Below are positions 26,201-38,700 of a stretch of 64,000 nt of DNA, piece by piece. Under the pieces are notes generated by a model. It searched no databases and had not been told where the DNA came from. It worked only from the letters and a program-made list of their open reading frames with translations. Made by a program: the position numbers and the translations under genes. The stretch lies in contig QNYK01000079.1 of assembly GCA_003973385.1 (NCBI GenBank), positions 1 to 64,000 of the forward strand, read 5' to 3'. The stretch comes from Bacillota bacterium (GTDB taxonomy: Bacteria; Planctomycetota; UBA8108; UBA1146). The number at the start of each line of letters is the position of its first letter. Within the stretch, counting starts at the first letter, position 1.

Positions 26201-29200
26201 GCGATCGCAGTCACCAGCACTCCAGTTCACAGGAAGCACCTCTGGCCATCATCGGCCTCGGCTGCCTCTTTCCTGGAGCGCAAGATCTGCACGGTTACTG
26301 GGCAAGTATCCGTAGTGGCCGGGATCACATCGAGGAGGTCCCGGAGGGCTACTGGGATCTGGACGACTATCACGACAGTGATCGATCTTCGCTCGATCGC
26401 ACCTATGGACGCCGAGGTGGATTCCTGACTCCCGTGCCGTTTCGCCCGCTGGATTTTGGCATCACACCGAACGATCTGGAAGCCACGGACACCTCCCAGT
26501 TGCTGTCATTGATCGCCGCAAAACAGGCACTGCTCGACGCAGGATACGGCTCTGACACCAATTTTGACCGATCCCGCACCTCGGTGATTCTCGGAGTGAC
26601 CGGTGCACTGGAACTGGTGATTCCGCTCGGTGCTCGATTGGGTCACCCGCACTGGTGGCGCGCATTACGCGAAGCAGGCGTCGATGAAAAAACCGCATCA
26701 GATGTGGTGCGTAGAATTTCCGATTCCTATGTCCCCTGGCAAGAAAACTCCTTTCCTGGATTGCTCGGAAATGTCGTCGCAGGGAGGATCGCAAATCGAC
26801 TCGATCTTCAGGGAACCAATTGCGTAACCGACGCAGCATGCGCCTCGTCACTCGCAGCGCTTCACCTCGCCTCCCTGGAACTTCGAAGCGGACGAAGTGA
26901 CATGGTCATCACAGGAGGGGTCGACACCTTCAATGACATCTTCATGTACATGTGCTTCTCGAAGACTCCAGCACTTTCGCCGACTGGAGATGCACGACCC
27001 TTCGATGCTGCAGGTGACGGCACGATACTGGGTGAAGGGATCGGAGTGCTGGTGCTGAAGCGTCTCGACGATGCGGTTCGAGATGGAGATCGAATCTATG
27101 CAAAACTCCTCTCGATAGGAACTTCCAGTGACGGAAAAGGGGCGGCCATCTACGCCCCGACTGCAGCAGGACAACAGCGAGCGCTACTGGACGCGTACCA
27201 GCATGCGCAGATCTCTCCATCCACGATCGGTCTGGTGGAAGCTCACGGCACGGGCACCTCCGTTGGCGACGCCACCGAACTTCGAGCCCTTCAGGATGTG
27301 TTTTCCCGGGCCAAGGCCCTACCGCACAGTTGTGCGCTCGGTTCCGTCAAATCTCAGATCGGCCACACCAAGGCCGCAGCAGGTGCGGCTGGGCTGATCA
27401 AGGCTGTGCTTTCGCTTCACCACAAGGTTCAACCCCCTAGCATCAAGATCCGGGAACCTCTCGATGCTCTCCGGGAATCCAACACGCCCTTCCACATCGA
27501 GGAGCAGGCCCGCCCGTGGGTCAGGCACCCTGGATTTCCGAGACGTGCGGCGGTCTCAGCATTTGGTTTTGGTGGTAGCAACTTCCACGCAGTGCTGGAA
27601 GAAAACTCTGCCGGTCGGATCGAGACGGACTGGTCCGAATGCTGCAGTCTGCTGACCTTCTCGGACCAGACCCCCGATCGTCTGGCACAGCAGTTGAAGG
27701 ATGCGCTGGCTGAACTGAGGTCTTCGGAGAGCGAGCACATCCTCGACTCCTTGGCACGCGATAGTCGGGCTCGCTTCCGGAACTCGGATGAGCACCGCAT
27801 CAGTGTCGTCGTCGAATACAAGGGAGATCCAGCGGCTAAACTGGAAATCGCACTCGATACCCTGAGCAAGGAAACCGAAGGACGATGGAATCTTCCCGGC
27901 GGAATCCATCGAGACAGTGGGCCTTGTCGAGGTTCTCTCGCATTCATATTCCCAGGCCAGGGTTCCCAGAAGGTCAACATGCTGAGGCCCATCGCGTGTC
28001 GTTTCCCGGAGATGATCAAGACCGTTGATGATGCCGAGCGAGTGTTCTGGAACCAGCAGGAAGACTCGGGCCTTGCATCCCGGATCTGGCCACCACGTAG
28101 TTGGACTGATGATACGGAGCAAAACGAGTCCGAGTTGCGTCAAACCGATGTGGCACAACCGGCACTCGGTGCGGTCAGTCTAGGACTCTTTCGCGTACTT
28201 TCGCGTTTCGGAGTCGGTGCAGATCTGTTCGGAGGTCACTCCTTCGGGGAACTCACGGCATTGGCAGCATCGGGCAGGCTGTCAGAGACTGACTTCCATC
28301 AACTCGCAAACTTTCGCGGTCGACTGATGGCGAGCGCAGGTGGAGATGATGCTGGTTCGATGCTGGCAGTGGCACTGCCGATTCATGAACTGGAGCGATT
28401 TGTCGAGGAGAACTGCCCTCATCTGGTGATCGCAAATCGAAACGCGCCACAGCAGGCAGTTCTATCGGGGCAGGATGCAGCCATCTCGGATGCGATTCGG
28501 ATCCTCGAACAACGAGGGGTTCGTCACCGCAAACTTCCCGTCGCCGCTGCTTTTCATTCAGAGGAAGTCGCCTCGGCAGCGGTCCCGTTCGAGGAAGTAC
28601 TTCAGCGCGCTCGCTTCCATCCGACCTCAGCAGCAGTGTTCGCAAATAGCACCGCGAGGGAGTATCCAGAAGCTGAATCCGATGCGAAATCGATACTGGC
28701 ACACCAGATCGCTCGTCCAGTTCAGTTCCTGGAGATGATCGAGGAGATGGTCCAGCGCGGGGCAACGACATTTCTCGAGGTGGGTCCCGGGCAGGTCCTG
28801 ACCGGGTTGATTCGATCGATACTCGATGACTGCTCCGAGGGTGCCACCGCGATCTCGATCGACTCCGGCAAACTCGACCTGACAGATCTGGCTGCTGCAG
28901 TCGGCCGCCTTGCCGTCGAGGGGCACCCGGTCGATCTCTGCAGCTGGGATCCTCACGGTCGCAGTATCGAGGACGATGAAGATGGGATGGTGGTGATGAT
29001 TCGCGGCGCCAACCTGCGTCCAGGAGAAGCTTCCGCTCGACCTGAAGCAACGGTGGTTCGGCCGCCCACCACCGACACCTCCTCCACTCCCAAGGTCACG
29101 GGGACACCACCGATCGCGACAACTCCGGTTGCTCAACCGGTGGCAACTGGTTCCAGATCGGATGCTGGGTCGGTGCCTACGATGACGGTGATCGAATCTC

Positions 29201-32200
29201 AGGAGTCGTTGATGAAGGCGATCGAGGACGCCCTATCGATGCAGCAGAAACTCGCAGAAGCGCAACGAAACGCGGAGCAGGTCCTGGAGTCCAGCCTGAT
29301 CGACACGACGGTGACCGTCCGCCCATCCGCACCATTGCCGGCAAGCGAGGCGACCAGTCCGATACCAGAAGTGATGCAAGAATTGCCAGCGACAGCAGAG
29401 GACGGCCTGATGACGGCCATCCTGGAAATCGTCGCAGACAAGACCGGCTATCCCACCTCCGCCATCGGAACCGACCTCGATCTGGAAAGCGACCTTGGCA
29501 TCGACAGCATCAAGCGCGTCGAAATCCTCTCGGCACTGAGGATCGAGCGCCCCGAACTGGAGGCGATCCCCGCCGAGATGCTGGGAACTCTGCGCACCAT
29601 CGATGCCATCGTCGACTGGTACCGGAAGAAGACGATCGAGCAGCAGCCGGCCAGAAGCAACTCGGAGGTAGATCCTGTCACTGCTCTTAGCGATGTGTCT
29701 CTACCGACCGAAATCGTCGACGCAACGCTACAATTGCTGATCTGCCAGGTCGTCGCCGACAAGACCGGCTATCCGGTCGAGGCGATCGGCACCGACCTCG
29801 ACCTGGAAGCGGACCTTGGCATCGACAGCATCAAGCGCGTCGAGATCCTTTCGGCAATGCGGCAGTCTCGACCCGAGTTGCCTGCGATTCCGCCAGAACT
29901 GCTCGGCACACTTCGAAGCATCGATTCGATCGTGTCCTGGTACTCCGATGTGATCCCGAACTCCGAGATCGCTCCCGAACCACCCAGACAGCAACCGATC
30001 CCGACTGAAGAGGATGGAGTCGAGTCCATCATCGTCTCGGTGATCTCTGAAAAAACCGGGTATCCAGCCGATGCGATCGGCACCGATCTCGATCTGGAAG
30101 CGGATCTGGGGATCGACAGCATCAAACGCGTCGAGATTCTCTCGGCAATCCGGGAACGCAGACCGCAATTGCCGGCGATTCCGCCGGAATTACTCGGAAC
30201 GCTTCGATCCATCGACTCCATCGTTGGCTGGTATCTTGAGAACTCCAGTTCGGTGGCCACTCCCGGAGTGCAGCAGGAAACAGTCACTGTTGCTGCCTCG
30301 GTGGCTGCCGGGCAGTCACACAACTCTGCAGATTCCGCTGAAGAGGCGACCGACTTCATCTATCTCGATGCGATACCGGTGGTCCTCCCAGTGGCCCGCC
30401 GTGGAGCGAGTCCGATGGCGACCGCGGGTCAGCAACGACCCTTCCATGTCGTCTGTGACCAGCCGCAACTGGCGCGAGCACTGGTGACTCTCCTGCAATC
30501 CAGGGGATTTTCGGCGCTGTCATCACCGTTGTGTTGCCCGGGGGATCCTCAACAGGTGATCGGTTCAGAGACTCCCGGAGGATTACTGCTTCTGCTCGAT
30601 TCCCCGGCCGATCCGGATGAGGCGATTCGAATGGCATTCCGCTGGCTCAGAGCAGCGGGAAGATGCTTCCAGGATGCAGACGATTCACAGGGCGCACTGG
30701 TGGCACTGGTGCAGCGTTTCGATGGACGGTTCGGGCTGGAACCTGTCGAAGCGATGGTAGATTCCACGGATCCAGCATTCGCCGCGCTCTCCGGGATGGC
30801 CAAGTGCGCAGCACGGGAGTGGCCTTCGGTGCAGGTACGATCGATCGATCTATCGCTGGCATTTGACGATCCCAGCCAGGCTGCTCAGCAACTCGTCGAT
30901 GAATTGATCGAAGGAGATGGAATGGAGATCGGCCTCGCTCCTGCCGGTCGAATCGAGGTGCAGCTGCAACTCTCCCCCGAGGATGAGCAGCAAGGAGAGC
31001 TGGTGCGAGAAGGTGGCCTCGTGATCGTCACCGGCGGAGCTCGAGGCGTGACGGCGGCCTGTGTCGAAGCAGTGGCCAGGCGTTACCAGCCGAACTTTCT
31101 GCTGCTCGGTAGAACTGCAGCTCCTGGCGATGAACCTGACTGGGCGCTGGGTGTGGCCGACGATCAACTGGAGCCGCGATGCTTCGAACTCCAGGGACAA
31201 AAAGACTCTCCAGCTACGATACGCGCCAGCGCCACCGAGATCCTCAGGATGCGCGAGATGGCGCGGTTCTTCGAAACATTGAGAGATCTCGGCTGCCGCA
31301 TCGAATACCGATCCATCGATGTGCGTGATGGTGTCGCTCTCGAACACTGTATCGATGAAGCTCGTGCCCAGTACGGCCCCGTTCGCGGCATCATTCACGG
31401 TGCCGGGGTCCTCGCAGATCGCTGGATCACTGAAAAGACTGACGAGCAGTTTGATCTGGTGTGGAGCACAAAGGTCGATTCTGCCAGACACCTGCTATCC
31501 ATCTGCCGCGAGGAGGAACTCGACTTCATCGCCTTCTTCTCATCCACGACTGCTCGCCTCGGCCGCAAGGGACAGAGCGATTACGCCGCGGCCAATGAAG
31601 TTCTCAATCGGATGGCGGTCATCGAGGCCTCGCGCAGGCCGTCCTGTCGCGTCCGAAGTATCGGTTGGGGTCCATGGGACGGGGGAATGGTTCACCCGGG
31701 GCTCAGGAGCGTTTTTCACGACGAGGGGATCGATCTGATCCCGCTTCGTGAAGGTGCTCGTGTCTTCATCGAGAAGATGCAATCCGATGGACCTCCACAA
31801 TGCGTCATCCTCGCCCCCAGAGGTTCCGTACAGAAAACGCTGCGATCCATCGGGCGTTTTCCCGCTGTCGCGACTCCGGCCACCGTCGCTCCGATCGCCG
31901 ATGTGGAACCCCGGAAGATGGAAACGGGCCAGACGCTGTCCATCTCTACCGAGCGGATGCCGGTGCTGCTCGACCATCGTCTGGATGGAAGAGCGGTTGT
32001 TCCCGCGGCGCTGCTCCTTGAATGGTGCCTGTGGGCTGCATCTCACCGTCATCCGGGTCTCGAACTGCATGGCGTCGATGACTTCCGCGTGCTCAAGGGT
32101 GTCGTTCTGGACGCCGACGAGGAGTGTCAGGTGACCTTCCAGACCGGCTCACCGACCCCGGACGGGGCACTGCTTCGAGTCCCGGTGGAGATCAGATCAG

Positions 32201-32760
32201 GCGATAACACGGGCAGAGTTCATGCCCGCGCCGCTGTACTTCTCGGGGATCGCCTCACTACTCGCTCAAGCCTTCAGGCACCGCACTATTCCGAAGACAG
32301 CGACCCGATCTATCCAGCACTGCTCTTTCATGGGCCTCGATTCCAGTGCATCCAGCAGGTCGCCCGGATCTCCTCGATGCACCTTGCGGTTCGCTCCGTG
32401 GGAGCACCATCGCCCAGAGAGTGGCTCGAAGCCCCCATGCGAAGCGGTTGGATCATCGATCCGCTGCGCATCGATGCTGTCTTCCAGGCGTTGATCCTCT
32501 GGAGTAGATCGCAACGAGGAATGCCATCACTTCCATGCGGCATCGCGAGACTTCGGTGCCACCTGCCGATCGATTCAGGAGTACTCGAGACCAGGATCGC
32601 CATCGAATCGTCAACGGGCGCCACCGCCAGTGCCCGAGTAGAGATCCTCAATCGGTCGGGACTCCCCGCGGTCACCATCGAGGGCGCAGAGATGGTGATC
32701 GATGCGGCACTGGAAAGTGCCTTCGGCTGTGATCAGCAGGCGGAAGAAGCAACTCCTTGA
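26197..32760 (+). CDS. pfaA: PUFA synthase PfaA-like: KS-AT-3xACP-KR-DH
   Basis: A 2187-residue multidomain enzyme. The start ATG overlaps the pfaD stop; the frame is open further upstream but only within pfaD. KS: residues about 14-460, with Cys215 (DAACASS), His350 (AHGTGT) and His390 (GHTKAA). AT: about 585-890, with Ser682 in GHSFGE. Three tandem ACPs carry phosphopantetheine sites at Ser1104, Ser1211 and Ser1308, each in GIDSIKRVEIL. KR: nucleotide loop VIVTGGARG from 1609 and Tyr1796. C-terminal DH-type hotdog region: about 1910-2187, with His1927 in LDHRLDG. This is the PfaA order. It elongates and reduces the chain with malonyl units. Three ACPs are fewer than the four to nine usual in marine gammaproteobacterial PfaA. 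Confidence 0.95.
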   Translation: MSDRSHQHSSSQEAPLAIIGLGCLFPGAQDLHGYWASIRSGRDHIEEVPEGYWDLDDYHDSDRSSLDRTYGRRGGFLTPVPFRPLDFGITPNDLEATDTSQLLSLIAAKQALLDAGYGSDTNFDRSRTSVILGVTGALELVIPLGARLGHPHWWRALREAGVDEKTASDVVRRISDSYVPWQENSFPGLLGNVVAGRIANRLDLQGTNCVTDAACASSLAALHLASLELRSGRSDMVITGGVDTFNDIFMYMCFSKTPALSPTGDARPFDAAGDGTILGEGIGVLVLKRLDDAVRDGDRIYAKLLSIGTSSDGKGAAIYAPTAAGQQRALLDAYQHAQISPSTIGLVEAHGTGTSVGDATELRALQDVFSRAKALPHSCALGSVKSQIGHTKAAAGAAGLIKAVLSLHHKVQPPSIKIREPLDALRESNTPFHIEEQARPWVRHPGFPRRAAVSAFGFGGSNFHAVLEENSAGRIETDWSECCSLLTFSDQTPDRLAQQLKDALAELRSSESEHILDSLARDSRARFRNSDEHRISVVVEYKGDPAAKLEIALDTLSKETEGRWNLPGGIHRDSGPCRGSLAFIFPGQGSQKVNMLRPIACRFPEMIKTVDDAERVFWNQQEDSGLASRIWPPRSWTDDTEQNESELRQTDVAQPALGAVSLGLFRVLSRFGVGADLFGGHSFGELTALAASGRLSETDFHQLANFRGRLMASAGGDDAGSMLAVALPIHELERFVEENCPHLVIANRNAPQQAVLSGQDAAISDAIRILEQRGVRHRKLPVAAAFHSEEVASAAVPFEEVLQRARFHPTSAAVFANSTAREYPEAESDAKSILAHQIARPVQFLEMIEEMVQRGATTFLEVGPGQVLTGLIRSILDDCSEGATAISIDSGKLDLTDLAAAVGRLAVEGHPVDLCSWDPHGRSIEDDEDGMVVMIRGANLRPGEASARPEATVVRPPTTDTSSTPKVTGTPPIATTPVAQPVATGSRSDAGSVPTMTVIESQESLMKAIEDALSMQQKLAEAQRNAEQVLESSLIDTTVTVRPSAPLPASEATSPIPEVMQELPATAEDGLMTAILEIVADKTGYPTSAIGTDLDLESDLGIDSIKRVEILSALRIERPELEAIPAEMLGTLRTIDAIVDWYRKKTIEQQPARSNSEVDPVTALSDVSLPTEIVDATLQLLICQVVADKTGYPVEAIGTDLDLEADLGIDSIKRVEILSAMRQSRPELPAIPPELLGTLRSIDSIVSWYSDVIPNSEIAPEPPRQQPIPTEEDGVESIIVSVISEKTGYPADAIGTDLDLEADLGIDSIKRVEILSAIRERRPQLPAIPPELLGTLRSIDSIVGWYLENSSSVATPGVQQETVTVAASVAAGQSHNSADSAEEATDFIYLDAIPVVLPVARRGASPMATAGQQRPFHVVCDQPQLARALVTLLQSRGFSALSSPLCCPGDPQQVIGSETPGGLLLLLDSPADPDEAIRMAFRWLRAAGRCFQDADDSQGALVALVQRFDGRFGLEPVEAMVDSTDPAFAALSGMAKCAAREWPSVQVRSIDLSLAFDDPSQAAQQLVDELIEGDGMEIGLAPAGRIEVQLQLSPEDEQQGELVREGGLVIVTGGARGVTAACVEAVARRYQPNFLLLGRTAAPGDEPDWALGVADDQLEPRCFELQGQKDSPATIRASATEILRMREMARFFETLRDLGCRIEYRSIDVRDGVALEHCIDEARAQYGPVRGIIHGAGVLADRWITEKTDEQFDLVWSTKVDSARHLLSICREEELDFIAFFSSTTARLGRKGQSDYAAANEVLNRMAVIEASRRPSCRVRSIGWGPWDGGMVHPGLRSVFHDEGIDLIPLREGARVFIEKMQSDGPPQCVILAPRGSVQKTLRSIGRFPAVATPATVAPIADVEPRKMETGQTLSISTERMPVLLDHRLDGRAVVPAALLLEWCLWAASHRHPGLELHGVDDFRVLKGVVLDADEECQVTFQTGSPTPDGALLRVPVEIRSGDNTGRVHARAAVLLGDRLTTRSSLQAPHYSEDSDPIYPALLFHGPRFQCIQQVARISSMHLAVRSVGAPSPREWLEAPMRSGWIIDPLRIDAVFQALILWSRSQRGMPSLPCGIARLRCHLPIDSGVLETRIAIESSTGATASARVEILNRSGLPAVTIEGAEMVIDAALESAFGCDQQAEEATP
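29431..30240 (+). repeat. Three tandem ACP domain repeats within pfaA
   Basis: The phosphopantetheine serine codons fall at 29506, 29827 and 30118, so the units are spaced 321 and 291 bp. The core from VADKTGYP to LLGTLRSID is conserved at protein and largely at DNA level between copies. The linkers differ in length and sequence, which argues against a sequencing or assembly duplication. Confidence 0.92.
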
Positions 32761-35700
32761 AGCCGGTTGCCGTGGTTGGAATCGGGCTACGATTCCCCGA
32801 CTCTCCCGATCCTGGTGCCTTCTGGAATGTCATCAGGGAAGGACGAGACACATCAAAACCGGTCCCCGCTGGCAGATGGACCTTGTCGCTGGAAAATGCG
32901 CTCGGCGGTGAGGTGCCCGAGCCAGATCGAGTTGTCACCGAGCGTGGCTGCTTCATCGAACTTCCAGAAGGCGACCTGGGTGACCTTGACGAGCAGTTGG
33001 CGCAGTCGATCGACATCTCTGCGCGTCTCGCCGTCATCGCTGGAGTCGAAGCTGCACACCTTCACCAGGGCAAACTCGATCCGGATCGCACTCGCGTCAT
33101 CCTGGGCCAGTTGCTGCTCCCCACCGATTCCACCTCTGCCATCGCGGAGGCGGTCATCGGAGACACGGTCGAGGAACTGGTGCTCGAAGCGATGGGAACC
33201 GAGGATCGAAGACCCAGAGGTGTTCCCCGCTGTCACCCTCTCGACCGATATGACTGCAGTTTGCCTGCGGCTGCGCTGCAACGCGCTCTTCGCCTTCGGG
33301 GAGGTTCGTTCACACTCGACGCCGCCTGTGCTTCTTCTCTCTACGCCATCTCCTACGCCTGTAGAGACCTCGCGGCGCACCGATGCGATGCGGTACTCGC
33401 AGGTGGAGTGTCGCGTCCAGATGGTCTTTTCACACAGATGGGCTTCTCCCAGTTGCGAGCACTCTCGCCGGAGGGTCGCTGCCGACCCCTCGATCAGCGA
33501 GGACAGGGGCTGCTGGTCGGTGAAGGGGCGGGGGTGCTGCTGCTCAAGAGGCTCGAAGATGCCATCTCTGCGGGTGACCGGGTATGGGGCGTCATTCGTG
33601 GATCGGGACTCTCCAACGATCGATCAGGAGGACTCCTGGCACCCTCGGGCGAGGGCCAACTGAGGGCGATGCGAAGCGCCTACAGATCCGCTGGCTGGTC
33701 GCCACAAGACATCGATTACATCGAGTGCCATGCGACAGGAACGCCGGTCGGCGATGCCACCGAACTGCGCAGTTTGATGTCACTCTGGGAAGCCGGAGCC
33801 TGGCGGCCGGGCCAGTGTGCGCTCGGGTCGGTGAAAGCGTGTATCGGACACACTCTCACCGCGGCAGGAGCAGCGGGCGTGATCAAGGTGTTGCTTGCGA
33901 TGGACCGGGGCGAGATTCCCGGACTGCCCGGACACGAAACACCACCGGACGGAATCGACCTGAACGATTCTCCCTTCCGCATCCCTCACCGCAGTCAATC
34001 GTGGCCACGCAGATCTGGTCAGTCACGAAGAGCAGCGGTGAGCGCTTTTGGTTTCGGGGGTATCAATGCTCACATCTTGATCGAAGAGGCACCCACAACA
34101 ACCGAGAACACACGAGTGACGGTGCCCGGATGGCCCGCACGACCTTCCAGAATCGCCATCATCGGTCTCGGAGCCATCGCCGGGCGTCACCAGGGGATGG
34201 ACGCTGTAGCCCAGGCGCTGCTCGGCCACAGTTGCACCGCTCCCGGGGAGCAGATGCCTGGAGATATGGGGATACCGACGACACGCTGGGCCAGGGAGGC
34301 ACGGCTCGTATTCCCGGCCGGTGAAAGTTGCGGCCGATTGCGCGGCTCTCCCGTCGAACTGCGCATCCCCCCCACCGAGTTGTCGCGGATGCTGCCGCAG
34401 CAACTGGCTCTGCTACAGGTATCCAGGGAAGCTCTCGCCTGCACATCTCTGGCGCAACTGGGAGACCGCGGTGGCCTCTTTGTCGGCCTCGGGATCGACC
34501 CCAGGAGTAGCCTTTCTCACCTGCGCTGGATGATGCCCCACCGTGCCAGGGCGTGGCTCCGAGAACTGGGGATTGACGCAAAGGACAGCGACATCGAACA
34601 CTGGATCTCTGCACTGAAAGATGAAGTCAGCGAACCTCTCGATGCGAATCGGGTGATGGGCTCACTGGGCAGCATTGCTGCCAGCCGAGTAGCCCGAGAC
34701 CTTCAGGCTGGAGGAGCCGCTCACACCATCAGTGCCGACGAGGTCTCTGGATTTCGAGCGATGGAGATGGCGATCCGGGCGCTCCAGGATCACCAACTCG
34801 ATGTGGCGCTCGCCGCTGCCGCGGATGTTGGCCTCGATATCCTGACCCGCACTCTCGATGCACGAGATCGACGCCCACCTCGTGTCGATGCTGCAGTTGC
34901 AGTGGTGCTGAAGAGGCTCGAAGATGTGAGTCCTGATGATGGTCCGGTCATCGCCACCATCGATGGAATAGGGTCAGCCTGTTCAGGTGAACTGGCGAGA
35001 CCGGAGAGCAACTCCGAGGCGCGCATTTCCAGTCGAGCCGCAGCGCTGGCAGAAGCGTCCCTGGATCTATCGGGAATCGATCTGATTTGCAGCGATGACT
35101 CTTCCACATCCGTTGAGCCTCTCGCAGGTCGGCCCGGCTGGCAAGTGACCCTGCCTCCGGAGTATGCATCGAGTGGCAGTGCTTCGTTCCTGATGTCACT
35201 GCTGCAGGGCACCCTGGCAGCATCACGCGGGGTGATTCCGGGGGGTCACTCGATGCCACCGATTCCCTGGGCTGCAGACGGTGCCGATCGGCGTCGCGTC
35301 CTGATCGAGAACTCGGGGAATCTCGGTGCTGGCACCTCGATGGTGATCTCCACCGAGGAGGTTCCCGTCGCCATTCACGCCGAATCCGTCACATCTCCGC
35401 GTTGCATCGGAGAAGCAAGGTGGGGTGTCATCTGTATCGAGGCGGATGATGAATCTTCCATCGTGGGGAGACTGGAACGGTTCCGGCAAGACCGTCTCGG
35501 TGTGGCAGCATCCGCGGCGAGCATCGCCCGGAGTTGGCTCTCACGGAACCCCAGAAATGAGAGCGCTTCGCGCGCGGTCTCGATCGTATTTCAGGATGGG
35601 GCCTCACTCGATGCAGCACTGGATTCCGTTGCTGCTCTCGTGGCGGGTTCCTCGAACGAGTTGAAGGGCAAGGGGTGGGAATTACATCGATCGTCGGAGA

Positions 35701-38700
35701 CTCCGCTCGGATACTCCGGTGATGTTACTTTTCTCTATCCTGGATCCGGGAGCCTGTTTCCTGGAGCCGGTCGCGAGTTGTTCTGTCGTTATCCCGGGGC
35801 ACTCGATCGAAGCGCACTGACCGTCTCTGACCTCTCCCGATGGCTAGCAGCTCCCGGGTCCTGGCAGCCAGATGCAGCCCTTCCCACTGACCCGAGAGAT
35901 GCCATTCTCTGTCAGGTGACACTGGGGTGCATCGGAACAGATCTGCTGCTGGGATGTGGCATCGATCCGGAACGAGCAGCCGGTCACAGCCTCGGAGAAA
36001 CCACGATGCTGTTCGCGTTACGAGCCTGGCGTGACCGTCAGGCGATGCAGCAGCAGATGGAAAACGATGACCTGTTCACCGACTGGCTCGCCGGAGAGTA
36101 TCGGGCCGCTGCCAGGGAGTGGTCCTTACCCCCTGGAAGCCACGCTCACTGGGCTGCAGCGGTTCTTGATGCCTCACAGGATCAGGTCAGACTCGCCATC
36201 TCGAACGAGCCCCGTCTCGATGTGCTGGTCGTCAATGCCAGCAATGAAACCGTCGTCGGAGGTGACCCCGAGGTGCTGGAGCGGCTGTCTATCCTCCACG
36301 GTTGGACATCGATCCCGTTGCAGGGAGTCACCTCGGTTCACTGCCAGTTGGTCTCGCAGGTGGCGTCTCGTTACAGAGCTCTCCATCACTGGCCCGTGTA
36401 TCCCCCCGTTGGAGGGGTCACCCTTCACTCCACGGCAACCGGGTTGCCTCTGCTGCTCGACAGCGATGCAGTGGCCGACTCGATCATGCTTCAGGCCACT
36501 GACGGTTTCGATTTTCCTCATCTGATCGAGTTGCTGTGGCAAGCGGGTTCGAGGATCTTCATCGAGCCTGGACCTGGCGCGTCCTGCTCGAGGCTGGCTC
36601 ACAAGGCCCTTGAAGGGCGTCCGCACCGAACTCTTCCGCTCTTCTGGCGAGGGGAATCCGAGCAACTCTCGCTCGCCCGAATCATGGCGGTGTGCATCGC
36701 CGAGAGAGCGCCAGGGAATCTGGAAGCCTATCTCGGATCTGCACCGGTAGCAGTCGAAGCCAGCGACTCGGTCGGAATCGCCGATGGTCAATCCGCCATC
36801 GTCTCACCTCCCCTGCCCACCTCGGCCGTCGATGAGCCTCGTGGTGGCAAAGCAGCGGCTGCCCAGATCATTGCTGAGGGTCACCCGGCTGCGATCCCGC
36901 AGCCGATTCCGAAGCCAACAGGCGAGATGACCGAATCCATCTCCAGCCGGCTCGAACAGGCACGCCAGGGGCGACGGGCGCTGCACCCGGTTGTGGATGA
37001 TCAGGCAAGTCAGAGGACGATCTCACCAGCGCTGGCCCAACCCGTGCTGGAAATCAGCAACCAGGATTCCACTGCTGCGAAATCACCGGCGCCCCTCTTC
37101 GATCGTCAGATGTGTCTGGAGTTCGCCAGCGGCCAGGTCGGTCCCGTGCTGGGGCCGCTTCATGCTCCTGCAGACCAGTTCCCGACCCGCGTTCGGCTGC
37201 CAGATGAGCCGTTGATGCTGGTCGACCGAATCGTCTCGCTGGAGGGAGATCCTCTGACCCTCGGACCGGGACGCATCGTCACGGAACATGATGTATTACC
37301 GGCAGCCTGGTACCTCGATTCCGGGCGAATCCCCACCTCCATCGCCGTGGAGAGCGGCCAGGCAGACCTGTTCCTGAGCGCATTTCTGGGTGCAGACCTG
37401 CACACACGAGGTCTCTCCGTCTACAGGCTTCTCGATGCCCAGATCGTATTCCATGACGATCTCCCGACGGCGGGAAACACCATCGTCTACGACATCCGCA
37501 TCGATGAGTTCTTCCGCCAGGATCAGACGCTGCTGTTTCGGTTCCACTTCGAGGGAAGCGTCGCTGGAAAACCCCTGATCTCGATGCGCGATGGCTGTGC
37601 CGGTTTCTTCTCACCCGAGGAACTGGCCTCGGGAAGAGGCATCATCCAGGCTCCCCACCGTCCGCGCCCGAAGGCTCTGGCCCCATCCGGTTGGATCCCA
37701 CCTGCTGGCACGGAACCGATGGCCCTCGATGAATCCAGCGTTGACGCGTTGCGTCGTGGTGACCTGGGTGTGGCATTCGGCGAACGATTCCGCAGGCTCC
37801 CGTTGCAGCACCCCTGCACCCTTCCGGGTGGAAAGCTGCGGTTGCTCGATCGCGTCACGACGATCGAACCTGTCGGCGGAGAATGGGGTCTCGGGCGAGC
37901 GGTCGCAGAACTGGCGATTCACCCCGACGACTGGTTCCTGACCAGCCATTTCCGCGACGATCCTGTGATGCCAGGAACTCTGATGTACGAGTGCTGCCTT
38001 CACACCCTCAGGACGCTGCTCACCGCCTGGGGATGGGTCGGTGAAGTTGACGAGGTGATTCCGATGCCGGTACCCGGCGTCGCCGGACGACTTCGATGTC
38101 GTGGACAGGTGGTACCCGGGACAGCGATGGTCAGCTACGAGGTTCAGGTCAAGGAGATCGGATTCCGGCCAGAACCCTATGTCATCACGGATGCGACGAT
38201 GTACGCAGATGGTCGGCCGATCGTCGAGATGGAGGGGATGTCATTGCGCATCGTTGGACTCGATCGGCAACGGATCGATGCCATCTGGTCGCATCCACAG
38301 CAGCCCCTGAAGCACGATGTCGTCGCCGAACCGATGCGGCAGATACCGCAATTGGCAGCGGGAGGAGGGGCAGCTTCCCCGGTCGGATCCTCCGCAGCAA
38401 TGACCCTGTATGACCACGATCAGATCCTCGAGTTCTGCAACGGGCGTCCGTCGCTGGCGTTCGGCGACAGGTACCTCCCCTTCGATGGAGATCGATTCAT
38501 CGCCAGGCTTCCCGGGCCGCCTTACTGTTTTCTTGATCGGATCATCGATGTTCAGGGCAAGCCATGGCAAGTCGAGGTGCCTGCCGCCTGTACTTCCGAA
38601 TATTTCCCGGTTCCTGATGCCTGGTATTTCGATGCCTCGGGAGTGGATGAGATGCCGTTTGCCGTGCTGCTGGAAATTGCGCTGCAGCCCTGTGGATGGC

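Noticed and set aside
29431-30240. Regular repeats as a possible CRISPR or mobile element
   Set aside because: Units are in frame, about 300 bp apart and encode ACP domains with the GIDSIK site.
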